From Bacteroidota bacterium (lineage in GTDB: Bacteria > Bacteroidota > Bacteroidia > Chitinophagales > Chitinophagaceae), in contig JAIUNV010000002.1 in NCBI GenBank assembly GCA_020161435.1, forward strand, positions 558,001 to 622,000: 64,000 nucleotides of DNA, given 5' to 3'. The notes under the pieces are model-generated. The model searched no databases. It was not told the origin of the DNA and saw only the letters and a program-made list of their open reading frames with translations. The translations under genes and the position numbers were made by a program. The first letter of the stretch is position 1; the number at the start of each line of letters is the position of its first letter. This document shows, one piece after another, positions 24,167 to 32,478 of this stretch.

Positions 24167-24919
24167 CTATTTTTTTCTATATAAACGATAGGCAAAATAG
24201 CTTAATCCGGGTATGATGATAACGCTAAACCGATCGAGGTACCGTGCCTGTGTGAGTTCGTATTCCGTCATAAACCAAGCCAGCAAACCGCTGCCAATAG
24301 CCAGTATCCAAAACACTACATGGGCTATTGGCCGTTCGTAAAAAGAAGGCTTGCGTTTGATGGTAGTATTGGGTGCAGCTGCAAGAAGTGTATTGGATGA
24401 AGACGATGAGGATACAGGATTTTTTTGTTGAGTAGCCTGCGCTGCAATCTGGGCTTCAAAAGCCTGTGCAAAATGCAAAAAAGCCTGCTTATCCCATTGA
24501 TGATCGGACAACCGCAACTGATAAGGAAATCGCCTGACTGAAATGTACAGATAATTATATTGCTCCATCGACCTCGACAGATCGGAGCCCATTTTGTATG
24601 CCTGTATGTCTTGCCAGCTGAAATGCCTGACCGTTGTTTTTTTAAAAACAGGCATCCATGAAAAGGAACGAATTTGCTGCGTAATGCCCTGTGGGTGCAA
24701 GCTATAACTACAATGGCCTGCCAGCAAGCCAATAGATAGAAAAATACTGGCAAACAAAACGCCTGCACTTATCCAAATGGGAGCCCCTACAATAATGGGA
24801 AAAAACATGGCTCCCATACTGATTTGCATGATAATGAAAATGCTCAACAGAAATGGCAGCCGAAATGAACGGCTGTTAAAAACCGCAATCGGATCGGATG
24901 CTTCATTTGTGGTGTTCAT
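24167..24919 (-). CDS. Membrane protein of unknown function
   Basis: 250 residues. Two membrane helices near the N-terminus (about 21-40 and 44-66), a soluble middle with LHPQGITQQIRSFSWMP and FSWQDIQAYKMG that looks like a PH-type bacterial domain, a Ser-rich linker, and two further helices near the C-terminus ending RLYRKK. The family is not recognised. It lies upstream of nothing on its own strand and is convergent to the CBM48 gene. Confidence 0.65.
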   Translation of the reverse strand: MNTTNEASDPIAVFNSRSFRLPFLLSIFIIMQISMGAMFFPIIVGAPIWISAGVLFASIFLSIGLLAGHCSYSLHPQGITQQIRSFSWMPVFKKTTVRHFSWQDIQAYKMGSDLSRSMEQYNYLYISVRRFPYQLRLSDHQWDKQAFLHFAQAFEAQIAAQATQQKNPVSSSSSSNTLLAAAPNTTIKRKPSFYERPIAHVVFWILAIGSGLLAWFMTEYELTQARYLDRFSVIIIPGLSYFAYRLYRKK

Positions 24920-24969
24920 ACCGTAAATGTCGGAAACAACTCAACGCATTTCATACCCGCTTCATGGTA

Positions 24970-24996
24970 TAAAAAAAGCATGGTTTTCACCATGCT
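24970..24996 (-). terminator. Terminator of topA
   Basis: Perfect 8-bp stem AGCATGGT-TTTC-ACCATGCT, followed on the minus strand by seven T, 24 bp after the topA stop. Confidence 0.85.
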
Positions 24997-25019
24997 TCTC
25001 CTTTCCGGTGTGTTCAAGA

Positions 25020-27593
25020 TTATTTCTTTTTGGCCACTGCTTTTTTTGGTGCCGCTTTCTTGGCGGCTGCCTTTTTGGGGGCAGCTTTTTTTGCGGTGGC
25101 TTTTTTCTCAAAAGCATCGGGCACCTGCGCTACAATGATTGACTTCACTTCTTCTAAATCAATCACAGCAGCTTCTTCCTGGGTATACTTGCTTTTGCCG
25201 GGCTTACCCAGTTTCAGCATCTTCTTGCCGAAGCGGATGTACGGGCCCCAACGACCATTTTCAATACTGATTTTCAACTCCGGCCATTGCTGAATGTAGC
25301 GGTTCGATTCTTTCTCCACCTTGGCGGCAATGAGCTCATCGCAATCCTTCTGCGTCAGCGCATCAAAGTTGTAGCGGCGGGGCACGTTGATGTACAAATC
25401 GCCCCATTTGATGAACGGGCCAAAGCGACCTTTACCCTTCGTTACGGGTTGTCCCTGATAAGTAGCGATTGGTGCATCTGCCTGAACCTTTTCGGCTATC
25501 AAAGCTTGTGCACGGGCCATATCCACCGCCAGCGGATCTTCTCCTTTTGGCAGGCTGATGAAAACATCGCCGTGCTTTACATACGGACCAAAACGGCCAA
25601 TGCCGACACTCACTTCTTTGCCGTCAAATTCACCCAATGTAAAAGGCAAACGGAACAAATCCAATGCCTCTTCGAGGGTAATGGTTTCAATACTTTGGCC
25701 GGGGCGAAGGCTGGCAAACAATGGCTTTTCTTCATCATCCACACTGCCAATTTGTATCATGGCGCCAAAGCGGCCCATGCGGGCAAAGACGGGCTTGCGG
25801 CTTTCGGGGTGTTCGCCCAAATGACGCTCCCCTGTGGCACGGTCGGCATGCTCCATGGTTTCTTCTACTTCCTTATGAAAAGGATCGTAAAAGTTGCGCA
25901 CCATGCTGTTCCACTGCTGCTTGCCTTCGGCTACCTTATCAAACTCTCCTTCTACCCTGGCGGTAAAGGAATAGTCCATCACATTTTCAAAATGCTTGTT
26001 CAAAAAGTCGGTCACCACAAATCCAAGATCCGTTGGAAACAGCTTGGCTTTTTCAGCACCATAGTTTTCCATTTGCGTAGCGGAAAAAACCTTATCAGAT
26101 TTCAATTTCCAAATGACTACGCTGCGTTGCTGGCCTTCGCGGTCTTCTTTTACCACATAGCCACGCTTGAGTATGGTAGAAATGGTTGGCGCATAAGTAG
26201 AAGGACGGCCAATGCCAAGTTCTTCCAGTTTCTTTACCAGCGACGCTTCTGTATAGCGGGCTGTTGGGCGTGAATATTTTTCAGCAGCCGTCATTTCCAG
26301 CAAGTCAACAGACTGGCCCACACTCAGGTTAGGCAGGCGGCCATCTTCTTGCTCGTCTTCTTCATCGGTGCCTTCGAGGTATACTTTCAAAAAGCCATCG
26401 AACTTAATGACTTCACCACTGGCAGAGAGTTCTTCGCCATTGGTGCTGATGCCAATTTTGGCCGTTGTTTTTTCCAGTTCGGCATCGGCCATTTGCGAAG
26501 CGATGGTCCGTTTCCAAATCAGGTCGTAGAGGCGGGCACCTTCTGCATCATCAATGCTGGAATGCTCCATGTACGTGGGGCGTATGGCTTCGTGTGCCTC
26601 TTGTGCACTTTCGTTTTTGTTTTTGTACTTGCGTATTTGCAAATATCTTTTACCATAGTTGTTTTCGATGGTATTGCCGATGGCGCCAAGAGCTGTATCA
26701 CTCAGGTTCACACTATCGGTACGCATATAGGTAATATGACCCGCTTCGTACAACTTTTGGGCAATGAGCATGGTTTTGGCCACGCCATAACCTAGTTTGC
26801 GGCTGGCTTCCTGCTGCAAAGTGGAAGTGGTAAAAGGTGCTGCAGGCGTACGCTTGCCGGGCTTCACCACAATGTCTTTTACATTATAAGCAGCGCCAAT
26901 ACAGCTATTCAAGAATTTTTCTGCCAGTTGGCCGTTGGCAAAACGAGCTCCTTCAGCAGAAAAACTTACGTCTTTGCCATTAAGATCTTTGCCGGTGAAA
27001 TGTGCTTTTACTACAAAAGCACTTTCAGCTTTGAATGTGTTGATTTCTCTTTCCTTATCTACAATCAGTTTTACAGCAACGCTTTGCACACGGCCGGCAC
27101 TCAAGCCACCCTGGCGACCAATTTTGCGCCACAGCACCGGGCTGATTTCAAAACCCACAATGCGGTCGAGCACCCGGCGGGCCTGTTGGGCATTTACCAG
27201 GTTCATGTTTAATGTGCGGGGGTTGGCCACGGCCTTTTGAATGGCGGGCTTGGTAATTTCATGAAACACAATCCGCTTGGTGGTGGCGGGATCCAAATCG
27301 AGCACTTCACACAAGTGCCAGCTGATGCTTTCTCCTTCACGGTCCTCATCGCTTGCCAGCCAAACTTCCTCAGAAGATTTTGCCAGTTTGCGGAGTTCGC
27401 TTACCACTTTCTGTTTTTCATCCGGCACTACGTACCTTGGCTGAAAACCATGGTCAACATCAATGCCCATGTCGTCCTTTTCCAGGTCGCGGATGTGGCC
27501 GTAGCAACTCTTTACCTGAAAGTCTTTGCCCAGAAATTTTTCGATGGTTTTGGCCTTGGCCGGGCTTTCTACAATGAGTAAGTTTTTTGCCAT
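25020..27593 (-). CDS. topA: DNA topoisomerase I
   Basis: 857 residues. Toprim domain with LIVESPAKAKTIEKFLG at the start and SDEDREGESISWHL; active-site Tyr in ITYMRTDSVNLS. The C-terminal third lacks the Cys4 zinc fingers of E. coli TopA. Instead it has three RFGPYVKHGD-type repeats (GRFGPFIKWGDLY, GRWGPYIRFGKK), and it ends in a Lys/Ala/Pro-rich tail like histone H1 (KKAAPKKAAAKK), expected to bind DNA non-specifically. It relaxes negative supercoils. It is a single-gene unit with its own terminator. Confidence 0.97.
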   Translation of the reverse strand: MAKNLLIVESPAKAKTIEKFLGKDFQVKSCYGHIRDLEKDDMGIDVDHGFQPRYVVPDEKQKVVSELRKLAKSSEEVWLASDEDREGESISWHLCEVLDLDPATTKRIVFHEITKPAIQKAVANPRTLNMNLVNAQQARRVLDRIVGFEISPVLWRKIGRQGGLSAGRVQSVAVKLIVDKEREINTFKAESAFVVKAHFTGKDLNGKDVSFSAEGARFANGQLAEKFLNSCIGAAYNVKDIVVKPGKRTPAAPFTTSTLQQEASRKLGYGVAKTMLIAQKLYEAGHITYMRTDSVNLSDTALGAIGNTIENNYGKRYLQIRKYKNKNESAQEAHEAIRPTYMEHSSIDDAEGARLYDLIWKRTIASQMADAELEKTTAKIGISTNGEELSASGEVIKFDGFLKVYLEGTDEEDEQEDGRLPNLSVGQSVDLLEMTAAEKYSRPTARYTEASLVKKLEELGIGRPSTYAPTISTILKRGYVVKEDREGQQRSVVIWKLKSDKVFSATQMENYGAEKAKLFPTDLGFVVTDFLNKHFENVMDYSFTARVEGEFDKVAEGKQQWNSMVRNFYDPFHKEVEETMEHADRATGERHLGEHPESRKPVFARMGRFGAMIQIGSVDDEEKPLFASLRPGQSIETITLEEALDLFRLPFTLGEFDGKEVSVGIGRFGPYVKHGDVFISLPKGEDPLAVDMARAQALIAEKVQADAPIATYQGQPVTKGKGRFGPFIKWGDLYINVPRRYNFDALTQKDCDELIAAKVEKESNRYIQQWPELKISIENGRWGPYIRFGKKMLKLGKPGKSKYTQEEAAVIDLEEVKSIIVAQVPDAFEKKATAKKAAPKKAAAKKAAPKKAVAKKK

Positions 27594-27736
27594 GATGTGC
27601 GAATAGCGGGGAGTAAGTTCTATGTTAATGGGTGGAAAATTACCGGGGGTGAACCAGCGTTTTCCACGGCAATATTAGGATAGTTTGTAAAAAACAACGT
27701 CCTGCGGTTGTGAGCAGCTTACAAAACCGGAGCAGT

Positions 27737-28603
27737 TTACCAGCATTCGAGGATGCGTTTCCGCACTTTATTGTCGCGGTAAATGCGACTGTGGCCCAGC
27801 CCTTCCGTCACCATCAGTTCCACATGCCCGGGCAAATGCGGGATGGCGGGCTCCACATCATCAAAGGGTGTGGTATCGTCGAAGCGGTCGTGTATCCACA
27901 GCACCTGCCCCTGATGCTCCCGCAGCAGGCGGGGCAGCGAAAACCAATCCATTTTGTGACCGGCCCGCTTTTCCAGTTCCTCCACAAACAGGGCTTGCAG
28001 GTTGGCAGGCAATTGCAAAAAGCGGCTGAAGTTTTGCGTAGCCGACCGCACTTCTACCAGCGGCGCCACCAGTGCAATTTTGTTTTGCTGCTTGTGGCCG
28101 AGGGCATCCAGCGCCAGCATCAGGCTCATGCCGCCAAGGCTGTGGGCCAGGTAAGCATCAAACCCTTGGTGATGGCGAATAATATCTTCGAGCACCCATT
28201 TGTAAATGATGAGGTTGAGCCGGCTGCCATTGCTTTTACCATGGCCCGGTGCATCGTAGGCCAGCACTTCGTAGCCTTTTTTCAAAGAGGGGTAAATGTA
28301 TTTTTCGAAAGACTTGCAGCTGCCGGCAAAGCCATGCACAATGAGCAGTTTTTGCCCGTTCGGCTCTTTGGGCAACCAATGATAGCCGGCCAATTGATGC
28401 TCACCCGAGTTAAGCCGCAGCCGCTTGGCTTCTTTCCAAATGGGCGGGTCTTTCCGGCGGGGCCGGGCGTAGGGCTTTTGAAACAAATCGATGGCCGAAG
28501 CCGCTGCCCAGCGGGCATTGAGCACATGCATCAGGTTAAGCTTGGCCTTGTAATATTCTACCACCAGTTTTTGCGCTGCCGTCATCCCACGTTGTGTTGC
28601 CAT
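27737..28603 (-). CDS. Alpha/beta hydrolase
   Basis: 288 residues from the ATG giving MATQRGMTAAQKLVVEYYK; the long open frame upstream runs into the divergent gene and is ignored. LLIVHGFAGSCKSFEKYI gives the oxyanion-hole HGF, AYDAPGHGKS strand 4, AHSLGGM the nucleophile elbow (Ser), WIHDRFDDTTPF the Asp region and GLGHSRIYRD the catalytic His. It is a soluble cytoplasmic esterase/lipase-like enzyme without known substrate. Divergent from the DUF2520 gene with 54 bp between starts, so both promoters share that gap. Confidence 0.88.
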   Translation of the reverse strand: MATQRGMTAAQKLVVEYYKAKLNLMHVLNARWAAASAIDLFQKPYARPRRKDPPIWKEAKRLRLNSGEHQLAGYHWLPKEPNGQKLLIVHGFAGSCKSFEKYIYPSLKKGYEVLAYDAPGHGKSNGSRLNLIIYKWVLEDIIRHHQGFDAYLAHSLGGMSLMLALDALGHKQQNKIALVAPLVEVRSATQNFSRFLQLPANLQALFVEELEKRAGHKMDWFSLPRLLREHQGQVLWIHDRFDDTTPFDDVEPAIPHLPGHVELMVTEGLGHSRIYRDNKVRKRILECW

Positions 28604-28647
28604 ATCCCACAGAAGCTTTGCGCAAAGAAACAGTACTCTGAATTGCT

Positions 28648-28655
28648 TTACTTTG
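28648..28655 (+). promoter_or_regulatory. -7-like element two bases before the DUF2520 start
   Basis: TTACTTTG is one base off TAnnTTTG and ends two bases before the first of two consecutive ATG codons (28658, 28661). Confidence 0.4.
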
Positions 28656-28657
28656 AA

Positions 28658-29434
28658 ATGATGGAAATAGTATTGATAGGAACAGGCAATGTGGCTACGG
28701 TGCTGGCCGGCATGTTGCAGCAAGCCGGGCATCAGTTGGTACAAGTGCTGGGGCGAAATGCAGCAGCCGTCAAGCAGTTGGCCGATAAATATGAGGCTGA
28801 GGGCAGCACTGATTTTTCTGCCATCCGGCAACATGTACCATTATATATTATAGCCGTTTCCGACACGGCCTTACCCGAAGTGCTGGCACAGTTACCCAAG
28901 CTGAAAGGTTTGCTGGCACATACGGCAGGTTCGGTAAGCATGCAGGTACTGGCAACTGTATCGCCCAACCATGGCATTTTGTATCCGCTGCAAAGCCTGC
29001 GGAAAGAAGCGCCGCCCAGCGCCCCTGTGCCATTGCTCACCGATGCTTCCACGCCCGACGATCTGGCGCTGCTCGATGATGTAGCCCGCAGCCTCAGCCC
29101 CATTACGGGTCATGCCAACGATGTGCAACGCCAGTGGCTGCACATGGCTGCCATTTTTGCCAACAATTTTACCAACCTCATGTATGGGCAGGCGTACAAC
29201 ATTTGCGCAGCGCAGCAAGTGCCTTTTGAACTGCTGCAACCGCTGATGCAGGAAACCGTGAACCGCCTCACCAACAATGATCCGAAACAGTGGCAAACCG
29301 GCCCTGCCGCCAGAAACGATCACGGCACCATTGCCAAACACATTGCGCTGCTGCAAACACAAGATGAGAACATGGCCAAGTTGTATGAATACCTTTCGCA
29401 GCAGGTGAGCCACTGGATGCAGCACAAGTGCTGA
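28658..29434 (+). CDS. Rossmann-like plus DUF2520 oxidoreductase-type protein
   Basis: 258 residues (or 257 from the second ATG). The start MMEIVLIGTGNVATVLAGML is a GxGxxA dinucleotide-binding strand-turn-helix. AHTAGSVSMQVL and HGILYPLQSLRKE mark the end of the Rossmann part, and from about 125 on the all-helical DUF2520 domain follows (HMAAIFANNFTNLMYGQAYNIC... GPAARNDHGTIAKHIALL). The layout recalls pyrroline-5-carboxylate or ketopantoate reductases. NADP dependence is likely, substrate unknown. The long frame upstream is non-coding. Confidence 0.9.
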   Translation: MMEIVLIGTGNVATVLAGMLQQAGHQLVQVLGRNAAAVKQLADKYEAEGSTDFSAIRQHVPLYIIAVSDTALPEVLAQLPKLKGLLAHTAGSVSMQVLATVSPNHGILYPLQSLRKEAPPSAPVPLLTDASTPDDLALLDDVARSLSPITGHANDVQRQWLHMAAIFANNFTNLMYGQAYNICAAQQVPFELLQPLMQETVNRLTNNDPKQWQTGPAARNDHGTIAKHIALLQTQDENMAKLYEYLSQQVSHWMQHKC

Positions 29435-29521
29435 TGTTGAGAAACGGAATTTTTTGCGCCCTGTACCCCAACCAAAACAGGATTTACAAGTTATAAGCAG
29501 GCGAAGCGAAACGGCAACCCT

Positions 29522-29529
29522 TATTTTTG
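29522..29529 (+). promoter_or_regulatory. -7 promoter element TATTTTTG of the ferredoxin gene
   Basis: Perfect TAnnTTTG match, 29 bases before the ATG at 29559. Confidence 0.6.
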
Positions 29530-29558
29530 CCGCCCCAATACGAAACGAACCAATCATT

Positions 29559-29894
29559 ATGTATACTATCCATTTCAAGTTTGAAGAAAAAGGCCTCGAA
29601 CCTGTAACACTGACCAACATAGAAGCCGGTGATTCCATTTTGGAAATTGCCCTGAAAAACGACATTGAACTGCACCACAACTGTGGCGGGGTATGTGCCT
29701 GCAGCACTTGCCATGTATACGTTGAAAAAGGTGAAGATTATCTGCCGGAAATTACCGACCGTGAAGAAGATTTTATTGACCGTGCGGTGAACCCCCGCCT
29801 CAATAGCCGCCTCGGCTGCCAGTGTGTGCTGGAAGCCGGCAGTGGTACAATCGAGGTAACCGTGCCTGACCAATCACAGTTTTTGGGAGAGTAA
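29559..29894 (+). CDS. fdx: 2Fe-2S ferredoxin, ISC/adrenodoxin type
   Basis: 111 residues. The cluster ligands are in CGGVCACSTC (residues about 43-52; spacing C-x5-C-x2-C) with the fourth Cys in LGCQCVLE near residue 88. The acidic region DYLPEITDREEDFID matches ISC Fdx and vertebrate adrenodoxin. It delivers electrons for iron-sulphur cluster assembly in the cytoplasm. IscX follows 87 bp downstream, as in ISC operons, although iscS/U/A and hscA/B are not here. Confidence 0.94.
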   Translation: MYTIHFKFEEKGLEPVTLTNIEAGDSILEIALKNDIELHHNCGGVCACSTCHVYVEKGEDYLPEITDREEDFIDRAVNPRLNSRLGCQCVLEAGSGTIEVTVPDQSQFLGE

Positions 29895-29981
29895 AACAAT
29901 GTGCCGGTTGGCGAATGTGCTGACAATTGTTTTCTTACCTGAGTATTCTAATTATTCATTTTCAAATTCCCCCATTCTTAT

Positions 29982-30218
29982 ATGAGCTACGAACCGCCTA
30001 TTCACTGGAACGACTACGAAGACATTGCCATTAAACTCTATGAAAAGTTTGGCGATGAGTTCAACGAAGGCAAAATCTACCGCATTCGTTTTACCGATTT
30101 GTTGGAGTGGGTGTTGCAAATTCCTGGCTTTGTGGGTACCCGTGAAGAAAGTAACGAAGGCCATCTGGAAATGATTCAGAGCAGCTGGGTGTACGAGTGG
30201 AGAGATAACCAGAAATAG
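29982..30218 (+). CDS. iscX: IscX family Fe-S assembly protein
   Basis: 78 residues. IHWNDYEDIAIKLYEKFGD, then IRFTDLLEWVLQIPGF and SNEGHLEMIQSSWVYEW follow IscX/YfhJ throughout. IscX is an acidic helix bundle that binds IscS and modulates cluster assembly according to iron. Slightly longer than the E. coli protein at the N-terminus and in the RFTDL loop. Position right after the ISC-type ferredoxin supports the call. Confidence 0.88.
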   Translation: MSYEPPIHWNDYEDIAIKLYEKFGDEFNEGKIYRIRFTDLLEWVLQIPGFVGTREESNEGHLEMIQSSWVYEWRDNQK

Positions 30219-30300
30219 GATGTCGGATTTCTGATGTAGGATGGCTGATGGCTGATTTTCTGCCATCTTTACTACCAACTATCATCCACCATCTATCAAC
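30219..30300. repeat. Low-complexity intergenic filler
   Basis: Repeated GATGTCGGAT / GATGTAGGATGGCTGATGG and CATCCACCATCTATC words. No gene content seen. Confidence 0.45.
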
Positions 30301-30306
30301 TCACCA

Positions 30307-30828
30307 ATGAATGTACTAAGCCTTTTCCCCAACATAAAAGTGTTTGCCTTTGATGTAGACGGAGTGCTGACAGACGGCACTTTGTACCTGATGCCCGAGG
30401 GTGAAATGGTACGCCGCATGAACATCAAAGACGGCTATGCTTTGCAACTGGCGGTGAAGAAAGGCTATGAAGTCATCATCATTAGTGGTGGCCAATCGGA
30501 GTTGGTAAAAGAGCGGCTGCACAAATTGGGCATCCGTCATGTGTACATGCAGGTGCACGATAAAAAGCAGGTACTGCAAGACTTTTTGCAACAGCGTCAA
30601 TACAGTTTGTCGCAAACGCTTTTTATGGGCGATGACATTCCCGATTTGGAAGTGATGCAAACAGTGGGGCTCCCCTGCTGCCCTGCCGATGCCTGCAGCG
30701 AAATACAACAAGTTAGTCTGTACATCAGTCCACAGGTTGGTGGTGCCGGAGCCGCCAGAGATGTGATAGAAAAAGTGCTCAAACTCAATGGCGATTGGGT
30801 GCATACCACGCAGGTGCAGAGCCGGTAG
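30307..30828 (+). CDS. kdsC: 3-deoxy-D-manno-octulosonate 8-phosphate phosphatase (KdsC)
   Basis: 173 residues, C0-type HAD without a cap domain. FAFDVDGVLTDGTLY holds the nucleophile Asp and the acid/base Asp; IIISGGQSE is motif II, Lys in HDKKQVLQ motif III, and MGDDIPDLEVM motif IV; the C-terminal VGGAGAARDVIEKVL is typical of the KdsC tetramer. It makes Kdo for lipopolysaccharide core. No other Kdo gene is adjacent. The UbiA-type gene starts 42 bp after its stop. Confidence 0.93.
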   Translation: MNVLSLFPNIKVFAFDVDGVLTDGTLYLMPEGEMVRRMNIKDGYALQLAVKKGYEVIIISGGQSELVKERLHKLGIRHVYMQVHDKKQVLQDFLQQRQYSLSQTLFMGDDIPDLEVMQTVGLPCCPADACSEIQQVSLYISPQVGGAGAARDVIEKVLKLNGDWVHTTQVQSR

Positions 30829-30831
30829 AAA

Positions 30832-30839
30832 TAATTTTG
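30832..30839 (+). promoter_or_regulatory. -7 promoter element TAATTTTG of the prenyltransferase gene
   Basis: Perfect TAnnTTTG match immediately after the kdsC stop codon, 31 bases before the ATG at 30871. Confidence 0.55.
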
Positions 30840-30870
30840 CCTGCTCCCCTGCCCTCGATATTTTTACAAC

Positions 30871-31824
30871 ATGCAACTATTAGGTCATTTTTTCCGATTG
30901 CTCCGCTGGCCTAATCTGGTGTTTATCGCTATTACACAAATCCTCTTTCACTACTTCATTGTTTTACCTGCTGCCAACAGCCATGCTTTTCCATTGCATT
31001 TGCAGCAGCATTTGTTTTGGCTCATCGTAGCAGCCAGTGTGCTCATAGCTGGCGCAGGCTATATCATCAACGATTATTTCGACATCAATATTGATCAGGT
31101 AAACAAGCCCGACCGCATGGTGGTAGACCGCATCATTACCAGGCGCATGGCTATATTTTGGCACCTTGTTTTTTCTGGCATCGGCGTATTGCTGAGTGTA
31201 TATGTTGGCTACAAATTGCACAATCCGCTTATTGCCATCGGCAACATACTGTGTGTAGTGCTGCTGTGGGTGTATTCTACCACCTACAAACGGAAAATGA
31301 TTATTGGCAACGTACTCATTTCGCTACTCACTGCATGGGTTATTCTCATCATGTTGGTGGCTGAATTACCCGGCTGGTGGAACAGTATCATCACTGCCGC
31401 CGACACACAAGCTTCGGTAGCGAGGCTTACCCGCATTGGTGTGCTCTATGCCGCTTTTGCTTTCATTATATCGCTTATACGAGAAGTGGTAAAAGACATG
31501 GAAGACATGGAAGGCGACCGTCGGGCACAATGCAAAACATTGCCCATTGTGTATGGAGTAAATGCATCGAAAGTATTTGCCGGCACATGGCTGGCAATCC
31601 TCATTGTAATGCTCATAGTAATGCAAACCTATGTGCTCATTTTTCAGTGGTGGTATGCTTCATTGTACTTACTGATAACCGTTACAGTGCCGCTGATAAT
31701 GTTATTCAAGCATTTATTTAAAGCCATCAACACTACACAATTTGCACAACTGAGCAGCAAGCTCAAGTGGATAATGTTGGGCGGTATTTGCTCTATGGTT
31801 TTCTTTATGTTGTATACCCGATAA
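30871..31824 (+). CDS. UbiA-family prenyltransferase
   Basis: 317 residues with about nine membrane helices. The first Asp-rich motif is NDYFDINIDQVNKPDR (about 67-82) and the second REVVKDMEDMEGDR (about 205-218), both needed to bind Mg-prenyl diphosphate. The pattern agrees with geranylgeranylglycerol-phosphate geranylgeranyltransferase-like members in Bacteroidota rather than MenA or heme O synthase, but the acceptor cannot be read from sequence. The Maf gene starts four bases after its stop. Confidence 0.85.
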   Translation: MQLLGHFFRLLRWPNLVFIAITQILFHYFIVLPAANSHAFPLHLQQHLFWLIVAASVLIAGAGYIINDYFDINIDQVNKPDRMVVDRIITRRMAIFWHLVFSGIGVLLSVYVGYKLHNPLIAIGNILCVVLLWVYSTTYKRKMIIGNVLISLLTAWVILIMLVAELPGWWNSIITAADTQASVARLTRIGVLYAAFAFIISLIREVVKDMEDMEGDRRAQCKTLPIVYGVNASKVFAGTWLAILIVMLIVMQTYVLIFQWWYASLYLLITVTVPLIMLFKHLFKAINTTQFAQLSSKLKWIMLGGICSMVFFMLYTR

Positions 31825-31828
31825 GTTT

Positions 31829-32431
31829 ATGAGAAGTTCACTGCCCCGCATCATCTTGGCCAGCCAATCGCCCCGCAGAAAAATGCTGCTCGAATGGGCT
31901 GAAGTAGATTTTGAAGTCATCGTAAAACATACCGATGAAATAGAAGACCCCACATTACCAATAGACCAAGTGCCTGTAGCCATAGCCCGTGAAAAAGCAT
32001 TGGCTGTAAAAAAAGAACTTACCCGCTGGGATGAGAGCCGCACGGAGAACAGCAACCATTTGCCCATACTGGCGGCAGACACTATTGTAGTGCTCAACAA
32101 CCATATTATTGGCAAACCTGCCAGCCGCGAAGATGCTGTACATTTTTTGCTGCAATTATCCGGACAAACACATGAAGTAATTACCGGTGTTTGCCTAATG
32201 ACGGCCACCGAAACTTTTGAATTTGCTGACACCACTTCGGTTACTTTTCATGAGCTTACACAACAGCAAATAGAATACTACGTAGACAAATACGAGCCCT
32301 ACGACAAAGCCGGAGCCTATGCCATTCAAGAGTGGATTGGTGTAACAGGCATTAAAAGTATTCAGGGTGATTTTTACAACGTAATGGGGCTTCCGGTGAG
32401 TCGTGTTTTACAGCTGCTAAAGGAATTGTAG
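31829..32431 (+). CDS. maf: Maf family nucleoside triphosphate pyrophosphatase
   Basis: 200 residues. IILASQSPRRKMLLEWAEVDF is the Maf start, LAADTIVVLNNHIIGKP the catalytic loop with Asp, and VDKYEPYDKAGAYAIQEWIG the C-terminal signature; Gln in YAIQ suits the YhdE-type dTTP/UTP group. It hydrolyses non-canonical or excess nucleotides. Tightly packed behind the prenyltransferase gene (4-bp gap), so co-transcribed. Confidence 0.93.
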   Translation: MRSSLPRIILASQSPRRKMLLEWAEVDFEVIVKHTDEIEDPTLPIDQVPVAIAREKALAVKKELTRWDESRTENSNHLPILAADTIVVLNNHIIGKPASREDAVHFLLQLSGQTHEVITGVCLMTATETFEFADTTSVTFHELTQQQIEYYVDKYEPYDKAGAYAIQEWIGVTGIKSIQGDFYNVMGLPVSRVLQLLKEL

Positions 32432-32478
32432 CCTCGTCAGGTTTATGTACATTAGCGGAGACACACCCTATACCCGCT

